This document shows, piece by piece, positions 58,233 to 64,000 of a DNA stretch of 64,000 bases; within the stretch, counting starts at the first letter, position 1; the number at the start of each line of letters is the position of its first letter. Source of the DNA: Agreia bicolorata (GTDB taxonomy: Bacteria > Actinomycetota > Actinomycetes > Actinomycetales > Microbacteriaceae); assembly GCF_000938265.1 (NCBI RefSeq), contig NZ_JYFC01000007.1, positions 1-64,000 on the forward strand, read 5' to 3'. A program made the translations under genes and the position numbers. The notes under the pieces were generated by a model, which was given only the letters and a program-made list of their open reading frames with translations, searched no databases and was not told the origin of the DNA.

Positions 58233-59737
58233 TGGCTCGACTGGATGCCCTGCTGGGCAAGCTTCAGATGTACCGGCTCGTCAGCCTCGTACTGGCGGCG
58301 ATCGCTGTCGTGGCGATTGTCGAGAGCCTTGTCGGCGTGCTCGGGTTCCCGCCTCTCGCGCTGCTCGCGACACTGGCCACCGTGCTGGTCTCCTGCGTCG
58401 TGGCCAATCGGGTCATGGCATTGCTCTTCCGGGTGAGGCCGCACACGGAGTCGTCGATCATCACCGCGCTCCTGCTGTTCTTCCTGTTCTTTCCGACTAC
58501 CGACGGGCAGGATCTGCTGTCGGTCGCGCTCGTGGCAGCCATCGCCGTGGCCTCGAAGTATGTGCTCGCCTGGAGGCGGCGCCACATCTTCAACCCGGCC
58601 GCGGTCGGGGCCGTGATCATCACGCTCACCGGGCTCAACGCATCCGTATGGTGGGTGGGAACGCCGGTGCTTCTGCCCGCCGTCGCCATTGGCGCACTGC
58701 TCGTGCTTTACCGCACCCGTCAGTTGCCCATGGGGCTCACGTTCATCGCGCTCGCCACGGTCGTCGTGGTCATCGTGCAGTCGTCGTTCGGTCTCACGGT
58801 GCCCGATGCTCTGGTCTATGCGATCGGATCGACACCGCTGATCTTCCTTGCCGGCTTTATGCTGAGCGAGCCGCTCACCCTGCCTCCGCGCTTGTGGCAG
58901 AGAATCGCGCTCGCCGCAGTCGTGGCTCTGCTCTTCTCGATCCCCTTCTCGGCGGGCCCTCTGCATGGCAGCCCCGAACTCGCTCTTGTCGTGGGCAATC
59001 TCCTGGCATTCCTGGTGGGTCAACGCCGCGGACTCTCGCTCTCGTTCGAGCGCTCGGTCGAGCTGACACCGTCGATGACCGAGTTCGTCTTCTCGACGAA
59101 GCGCCCGGTCTCGTTCCGCGCCGGTCAATACATGGAACTCTCGATCCCCCACTCCGGAGCCGACTCGTCGGGAACCCGTCGCGTGTTCAGCATCGCGTCG
59201 GCACCGAGCAACCCGCACGAGGTGCGGTTCGGGGTGCGCATGGGCGAGTCGACCTCGAGCTTCAAGCGAGCCCTGGCCTCGTTGAAGCCATCGCAATCGG
59301 TGAGGGCGAACCTCGTGGCGGGCGACTTCCTGTTGCCCTCAGATCCGAAACGGCCGGTGCTGCTGGTGGCGGGCGGGGTCGGAATCACGCCGTTCATCAG
59401 CCAACTCCAGCACGACGCGGTAGAGGGCGCAGAACGCGATCTGGTTCTCGTCTACGCCATTCGCGGACATGAAGAGTTCGCTTATGCCGAGGAGTTGAAG
59501 CGCCTGGGAATCCGCATCGTTCTCGTTGCGCCTTCTGAGCCCGATGTTCTGCCCGAGGGGTGGAGCTACGCGGGATCCGGTCGTCTGACCAGCGAGCTGA
59601 TCGAGCAGTATGTGCCGGACGTTCGGCAGAGAGCGGCCTTCGTATCGGGGCCGCCGCGCCTGGTGGGCGCTGTGCGCTCAGAGCTGCGTCGCTTGCGTGT
59701 GCGTCGCGTCGTCACCGACGCCTTCTCGGGCTATTGA
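58232..59737 (+). CDS. Membrane NAD(P)H-flavin oxidoreductase, NqrB/RnfD-like plus FNR domain
   Basis: Protein of 501 residues. Residues 1-265 are about eight helices resembling the NqrB/RnfD membrane fold (RRHIFNPAAVGAVIITLTGL is the usual RnfD/NqrB segment). Residues 285-501 are a ferredoxin-reductase unit: RRVFSIASAP for FAD, LLVAGGVGITPFISQL for NAD(P)H, and SGPPRLVGAVRSEL at the end. It would take electrons from cytoplasmic NAD(P)H to the membrane flavin and the lipoprotein outside. ATG overlaps the apbE stop by one base. Such three-gene sets resemble flavin-based extracytosolic electron transfer systems. Confidence 0.87.
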   Translation: MARLDALLGKLQMYRLVSLVLAAIAVVAIVESLVGVLGFPPLALLATLATVLVSCVVANRVMALLFRVRPHTESSIITALLLFFLFFPTTDGQDLLSVALVAAIAVASKYVLAWRRRHIFNPAAVGAVIITLTGLNASVWWVGTPVLLPAVAIGALLVLYRTRQLPMGLTFIALATVVVVIVQSSFGLTVPDALVYAIGSTPLIFLAGFMLSEPLTLPPRLWQRIALAAVVALLFSIPFSAGPLHGSPELALVVGNLLAFLVGQRRGLSLSFERSVELTPSMTEFVFSTKRPVSFRAGQYMELSIPHSGADSSGTRRVFSIASAPSNPHEVRFGVRMGESTSSFKRALASLKPSQSVRANLVAGDFLLPSDPKRPVLLVAGGVGITPFISQLQHDAVEGAERDLVLVYAIRGHEEFAYAEELKRLGIRIVLVAPSEPDVLPEGWSYAGSGRLTSELIEQYVPDVRQRAAFVSGPPRLVGAVRSELRRLRVRRVVTDAFSGY

Positions 59738-60526
59738 TCAGTCGTTGTCGGAGGCCCGACGCGGCGGGAATGCGTTGATCGGGGGCGGGGTTTCGCTGTC
59801 GTCACGGGACTCGCGGCGACGCTCTACGGCGTTCACATTGTCGAGCACGCGCTGCGTCTCCTCGCGGGCCGCCCGTTGCTCAGGTGTTGCTGTGGGCGAC
59901 TCGATGGGCGAGGGCGCTGCGGCCGGTGTGATGACCGTCGTCGCCTCGACCTCGGGCCTGCTGTGCTGCTCGTGGTGCTGCTGCGCGACCCATGCCTCTT
60001 GCTGGCGTGCGAGGTGCTTCTCGGCATCTTCGTCTTCGACGCTCCAGCGGTCAAGATCTGATTGGAAGGCCTTTCGGCTGCGCCCCGGTCGTTCCTGCCA
60101 CTCGATCAGGCGGTCGCGGAATTCGATGACCGCGGGCTCGACCTGGTAGCCGAAAGTGGCCGAGTTGCGGCGCATGTCGGCGAGCGAGTGAGCAGCCCAG
60201 TCGGCCGCGACAGCGGAGCCCTTGATAGGAAGCAGACGGATCTGGATATCTGCCTGACCGACGGCGCGATCAGACATGATCTGCTCCTGCGGCGTCAACG
60301 AGTTCCACACGGACGCCTGCTGCGCGGCGTCGATCAGGGATGCGATCGCGGCAACCTTGAGCTCGCGATCGTGTTTGGCGAGAAGCCGCTTGATCGAGCC
60401 GCTCGCGATCCAGGCACCGATGATCGCGGCCACAATGATCGCCACTGCCGGCAGCACGATGCCGGACACGACGAAGCGTCCGTTGCTCGAGAAGAACCAG
60501 TCTGCGATGTTGTTCCACCATTCCAT
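59738..60526 (-). CDS. Membrane protein with coiled/charged tail, unknown function
   Basis: Protein of 262 residues with one strong helix near 15-40 (VVSGIVLPAVAIIVAAIIGAWIA), a helical soluble stretch, and a long Pro/Ala/Glu tail (PAAAPSPIESPTATPEQRAAREE). No enzyme motif. The start MEWWNNIADWFFSSNGRF recalls a conserved Microbacteriaceae family. ATG at 60526 preceded by -10 TAGTCT at 7 bases; the frame is open further upstream but is unrelated. Convergent with the reductase gene, meeting it directly at the stop codons. Confidence 0.7.
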   Translation of the reverse strand: MEWWNNIADWFFSSNGRFVVSGIVLPAVAIIVAAIIGAWIASGSIKRLLAKHDRELKVAAIASLIDAAQQASVWNSLTPQEQIMSDRAVGQADIQIRLLPIKGSAVAADWAAHSLADMRRNSATFGYQVEPAVIEFRDRLIEWQERPGRSRKAFQSDLDRWSVEDEDAEKHLARQQEAWVAQQHHEQHSRPEVEATTVITPAAAPSPIESPTATPEQRAAREETQRVLDNVNAVERRRESRDDSETPPPINAFPPRRASDND

Positions 60527-60533
60527 GAGCCGA

Positions 60534-60539
60534 AGACTA
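60534..60539 (-). promoter_or_regulatory. -10 element TAGTCT, leaderless promoter
   Basis: On the minus strand TAGTCT ends 7 bases before the ATG at 60526. Confidence 0.45.
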
Positions 60540-60602
60540 CGTCGTCGGTCGGCGGGATCGCGGTGCGACGAGCCGAGGAGAGATCGATTCGTGATGCTCG
60601 GA

Positions 60603-60824
60603 TTATGCGAAGCAGGCTCGTGCGCTGTCGAACGACCAGAAGTCGCCGACGTCGACGAGTCGTGTTGTGTTCGACACGAGGCGGCGTGCGGTGAATTGAT
60701 GGGCACCGGCCGCCCGCGCCTCTTCGATGTAGCCCAGCACATGCCCGGCTGGATGAACCACCCGCCAGAAGCCCGGACGCAGAGCAATGAAAGATGCGGC
60801 GGATCTCGTGGACGTGGTGGTCAT
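60603..60824 (-). CDS. Small conserved protein, unknown function
   Basis: Protein of 73 residues: FIALRPGFWRVVHPAGHVLGYIEEARAAGAHQFTARRL and FWSFDSARACF are conserved-looking segments, seen in small uncharacterised actinobacterial proteins. Basic, no membrane segment. AGGAGC lies 4 bases upstream of the ATG at 60824. Alone on the minus strand between a membrane protein and the aldo/keto reductase. Confidence 0.68.
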   Translation of the reverse strand: MTTTSTRSAASFIALRPGFWRVVHPAGHVLGYIEEARAAGAHQFTARRLVSNTTRLVDVGDFWSFDSARACFA

Positions 60825-60901
60825 GGCTGCTCCTGTCTTGACGATGGCTAAGACTTCTCTCGTTACAAGAAAAGGCTAGGAGCAGCCACCGACAGTGCGA
60901 G

Positions 60902-61909
60902 TCAGAGCCCGGTGCCGTGCACCGCGTGGTGCTCGATGAGAGCGAGCTCCGCCTCGGAGAGGGGCTCTGCACGCAGCGCGTCGAGATTCTGATCGAGCTG
61001 TTCGACGCTGGATGCGCCGATGATCGCGCTGGTCACCTGCGGCTGGCGAAGCACCCATGTGAGTGCGAGCTGGGCCAGAGTCTGACCTCGGTCCTGAGCG
61101 ATCGAGTGGAGAGCGCGTGCCCGGGCCAGGTAGTCGTCGTCGATGCGTGACTCGGACAGGAATCTGCTGGTTGCGGCCCGCGATCCGTCGGGAACGGTGC
61201 CGGTGAGATAGCGGTCGGTCAGCAGGCCTTGCGCCAGCGGTGAGAAGACGATGCCGCCCACGCCGAGTTCGTCGAGCACGGGAAGAAGGCCTTCGTCTTC
61301 GATGTGCCTGTCGAACATCGAATAGCGCGGCTGGTGAATCAGGAGGGGGACACGATGTTCGGCGAGTGCGGCGTGCATGCGTCGAGTGTCGTCGGGGCTG
61401 TAATTGGACACGCCGACGTATAAGGCTTTCCCTTGCGCGACAGCGGCCGCTAGGGCCGCGGCGGTTTCTTCGATCGGCGTCTCGGGGTCGGGGCGGTGAT
61501 GGTAGAAGATGTCGACGTAGTCGAGTCCCAGTCGCCCGAGACTCTGGTCGAGGGACGCGAGCAGGTACTTGCGTGAGCCGAAGTCGCCATACGGCCCGGG
61601 CCACATGTCATAGCCGGCCTTCGATGAGATGACCAGTTCGTCGCGGTAGGCGCCGAAGTCGTCGGCGAGAATGCGTCCGAAGTTGGTTTCGGCCGAGCCG
61701 TAGGGTGGTCCGTAGTTGTTGGCGAGATCGAAATGGGTGACCCCGCGGTCGAAGGCTCGGCGCACGATGTCGCGTTGCGTCTCTCGCGGCTTCGTATCTC
61801 CGAAGTTGTGCCAAAGGCCCAACGAGAGAGCGGGGAGCTTGAGGCCGCTCCGCCCCGTTCGGTTGTATTTCATCGACTCGTATCGGCTGTCCTCGGCGCT
61901 GTAGGTCAC
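60902..61909 (-). CDS. Aldo/keto reductase, L-glyceraldehyde 3-phosphate reductase type (YghZ-like)
   Basis: AKR14-like protein of 335 residues. Start VTYSAEDSRYESMKYNRTGRSGLKLPALSLGLWHNFGD is the YghZ pattern. Catalytic Asp/Tyr in THFDLANNYGPPYGSAE, Lys in ISSKAGYDMWPGPYG and His in IFYHHRPDPETP. YghZ reduces L-glyceraldehyde 3-phosphate and methylglyoxal with NADPH, so detoxification is likely. GTG at 61909 chosen because it matches family starts and -10 TACGGT lies 6 bases upstream. Confidence 0.9.
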   Translation of the reverse strand: MTYSAEDSRYESMKYNRTGRSGLKLPALSLGLWHNFGDTKPRETQRDIVRRAFDRGVTHFDLANNYGPPYGSAETNFGRILADDFGAYRDELVISSKAGYDMWPGPYGDFGSRKYLLASLDQSLGRLGLDYVDIFYHHRPDPETPIEETAAALAAAVAQGKALYVGVSNYSPDDTRRMHAALAEHRVPLLIHQPRYSMFDRHIEDEGLLPVLDELGVGGIVFSPLAQGLLTDRYLTGTVPDGSRAATSRFLSESRIDDDYLARARALHSIAQDRGQTLAQLALTWVLRQPQVTSAIIGASSVEQLDQNLDALRAEPLSEAELALIEHHAVHGTGL

Positions 61910-61915
61910 TCGACA

Positions 61916-61921
61916 ACCGTA
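61916..61921 (-). promoter_or_regulatory. -10 element TACGGT, leaderless promoter
   Basis: On the minus strand TACGGT ends 6 bases before the GTG at 61909. The remaining region 61922-62115 up to ssb holds no gene or clear structure. Confidence 0.45.
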
Positions 61922-62115
61922 GAGCACGAGCGCCACTGGAGCGATGCGACCTCTCCTCCTCCGATCGCCGTCGTCCCGAGCTGTGCACAGATCACCGATC
62001 CCTGCCCCACGCAGCATGTCCGACGACGAGTCTTGTGCAACCGGCGCGAGTCCGGAATCAACTGGCACGAGTGCCGGTCTCGCGCCGGCCAATCGACCGA
62101 CTGAAGGAGAATGAC

Positions 62116-62670
62116 GTGACAGACATCGTGACGCTGGCAGGCGTCGTAGCAACCAAACCCGAGAACGTTCGAACCAGCACGGGCCTCACGGTCACCAACT
62201 TTCGTCTCGCATCGAGCCAGCGGCGATTCGATCGTGCGACGTCGACGTGGATCGAGGGGGACACCAACTGGTACACCGTCAACGCCTACCGGTGGATGGC
62301 GAACAACGTGGCCAATTCCCTCGAGATCGGCAACCATGTTGTGCTCACGGGGCGTCTGCGGGTGCGCAACTGGACGAGCGGTGACAAACGCGGAACAGCG
62401 ATCGAGGTCGATGTCGATTCCATCGGCCACGACCTTGCGTTCGGGGTATCCCATTTCACTCGGCTCAAGGCCGCCGTGCCTGTCGACCAGCAGGGCGCTC
62501 CCTCGGCCGACGACGCTCCTGAACCTGATCCTCTGGCCTCCGAGCCGCAGAGCCCGGCGAGCGATATCTGGTCGTCACCGGTCGTCGGCGACGACCTGTC
62601 ACGTGACACGCAGAATTCGGTGCCCGCAGCGAGTGACGACGTCTCGGATACAGAGAAGGTGCCCTTCTGA
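62116..62670 (+). CDS. Single-stranded DNA-binding protein
   Basis: Protein of 184 residues: OB fold at about 4-105 (ITLAGVVATKPENVRTSTGLTVTNFRLASSQRRFD..., NNVANSLEIGNHVVLTGRLRVRNW), then a Pro/Ala/Asp-rich tail ending TEKVPF. The usual acidic tip is DDDIPF; only the PF end and scattered acids remain. It is outside the rpsF-rpsR cluster, so it may be the second actinobacterial SSB type. GTG start with AAGGAG 6 bases upstream. Confidence 0.88.
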   Translation: MTDIVTLAGVVATKPENVRTSTGLTVTNFRLASSQRRFDRATSTWIEGDTNWYTVNAYRWMANNVANSLEIGNHVVLTGRLRVRNWTSGDKRGTAIEVDVDSIGHDLAFGVSHFTRLKAAVPVDQQGAPSADDAPEPDPLASEPQSPASDIWSSPVVGDDLSRDTQNSVPAASDDVSDTEKVPF

Positions 62671-62719
62671 CCGATGCGGCGAACCGGTGAATCGGCCGTG
62701 CCGTTGCCGCGTACCCGAG

Positions 62720-62744
62720 GCCCTCACCTAGAATCGGTGAGGGC
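62720..62744 (+). promoter_or_regulatory. Promoter palindrome around TAGAAT
   Basis: GCCCTCACC (62720-62728) and GGTGAGGGC (62736-62744) are perfectly complementary and flank TAGAATC, which contains a -10 hexamer (62729-62734). The gene at 62775 lies 30 bases further. A dimeric repressor covering the -10 is an attractive reading; a hairpin of the upstream transcript is the alternative. Confidence 0.55.
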
Positions 62745-62774
62745 ACACGGGGGACACTGCGAGAAGAGGGCATA

Positions 62775-63287
62775 GTGACGCGCACGGCGGCTGACAGCAA
62801 CGGCACACGACGACATCGAGCGACCGTGGTCGCCGCAGTGCTTGCACTTGTCCTCACTGGATGCGTCGCAGAGTCCGATCCAGGTCAGACGTCCGCCGCC
62901 CCGACCGTGACCGAGACGCCTGCATCGACCCCAACGCCGTCCGACGCGCCGCCGCCCACCCTCGTTCCCAACGGCACCGCGGCCGAGAACAAGCCGTTCT
63001 TCGACTACCTGAACAATCAGGCCATCACGGCAGCGGGTGGTCAGCCTGACGGCCCGGCGTTCATCAACTCCCTCCGCGCCGGTGGTTTCGCGGTTGAAGC
63101 CATGGAGCTGACGCCCGACATCACGACCGTGGGCGTCAAGGCCGACTCGGTGCAATTCTCGGTGCACGCTGCCGATGCCTGTCTGATCGGGCAGTGGGGC
63201 ACGGTCGGCGGCTACACGAGCATCATCGCTGCGCCGCTCGCGACCGGCAAGTGCTTCGTCGGTCAGACGCGCCCCATCGACTTCTGA
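62775..63287 (+). CDS. Putative lipoprotein (DUF6993-like)
   Basis: Protein of 170 residues. Signal peptide with lipobox LVLTGC near residue 30, Thr/Pro linker (TPASTPTPSDAPPPT), then a ~100-residue domain ending CLIGQWGTVGGYTSIIAAPLATGKCFVGQTRP, with two Cys that may pair. Function unknown; similar lipoproteins occur throughout Microbacteriaceae. GTG start with AGAAGAGGG upstream. Confidence 0.78.
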   Translation: MTRTAADSNGTRRHRATVVAAVLALVLTGCVAESDPGQTSAAPTVTETPASTPTPSDAPPPTLVPNGTAAENKPFFDYLNNQAITAAGGQPDGPAFINSLRAGGFAVEAMELTPDITTVGVKADSVQFSVHAADACLIGQWGTVGGYTSIIAAPLATGKCFVGQTRPIDF

Positions 63288-63314
63288 GCCGAGGAAGTCG
63301 GGTCGAAGAGACCA

Positions 63315-63320
63315 TAGACT
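63315..63320 (+). promoter_or_regulatory. -10 element TAGACT, leaderless promoter of ettA
   Basis: TAGACT ends 6 bases before the ATG at 63327. Confidence 0.5.
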
Positions 63321-63326
63321 GGTCGA

Positions 63327-64000
<674 letters not shown>

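Overview
The window is GC-rich, densely coded actinobacterial chromosome. Gene content points to the family Microbacteriaceae (Micrococcales): a GlgE-type maltosyltransferase, an FMN lipoprotein/ApbE/membrane flavoreductase set, a LigA with the long insertion seen in Micrococcales, an SCO4848-like membrane protein, a srs-like type III polyketide cluster, many GTG starts and apparently leaderless genes. The genus cannot be fixed from the sequence alone. No rRNA, CRISPR array, insertion sequence or prophage was seen, and there is no gene-free stretch above 300 bases.

Layout. 1-7.2 kb: small Zn-finger-like protein, alpha/beta hydrolase, AI-2E-type permease, GT39-type membrane glycosyltransferase, a large membrane/secreted protein and a cysteine-less thioredoxin/TPR protein. 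7.3-17.2 kb: alpha-glucan block (glgB and glgE on the minus strand, glgP divergent, glgX), interrupted by a TacA/TacT-like toxin-antitoxin pair with a palindromic operator. 17.3-29.6 kb: cysteine desulfurase, endonuclease/exonuclease/phosphatase protein, Fur-type regulator with catalase, thioredoxin, mnmA-ligA and gatCAB. 29.6-42.2 kb: SDR, GNAT, acyl-CoA ligase divergent from a type III PKS/methyltransferase/FAD-oxidoreductase operon, AraC-type regulator with a VOC protein, MpaB-like oxygenase, aldo/keto reductase, a second-type YidC and dinB. 42.3-48.6 kb: glgX(treX)-treY-treZ operon for making trehalose from glucan. 48.7-53.9 kb: LLM oxidoreductase, GerW-like protein, TPP riboswitch and ykoE-ykoD-ykoC thiamine/HMP-type ECF transporter with a P-loop kinase. 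53.9-64 kb: a D,D-carboxypeptidase homologue lacking catalytic motifs, HExxH peptidase, tRNA-His, orn, tRNA-Arg, the flavinylated lipoprotein/ApbE/NqrB-FNR module, an aldo/keto reductase, ssb, a lipoprotein and the start of ettA.

How they work together. The two glucan blocks hold enzymes for building (GlgE, GlgB), phosphorolysis (GlgP), debranching (two GlgX paralogues) and conversion to trehalose (TreY, TreZ). TreS and Pep2 are absent between glgE and glgB. The fur-katA pair is a peroxide-defence unit with a palindrome in the promoter. The 33.5-36.3 kb cluster resembles the Streptomyces srsABC phenolic-lipid pathway. The 56.9-59.7 kb genes form a compact extracytosolic electron-transfer module: lipoprotein carrying covalent FMN, its flavin transferase, and a membrane NAD(P)H reductase.

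A recurring regulatory feature: about nineteen genes have a TANNNT -10-like hexamer ending 6 or 7 bases before the start codon and no Shine-Dalgarno sequence, as expected for leaderless transcripts. These hexamers were used to choose several starts. Coordinates and residue numbers were derived by reading and counting. Homology statements rest on recognised motifs, not on database searches.
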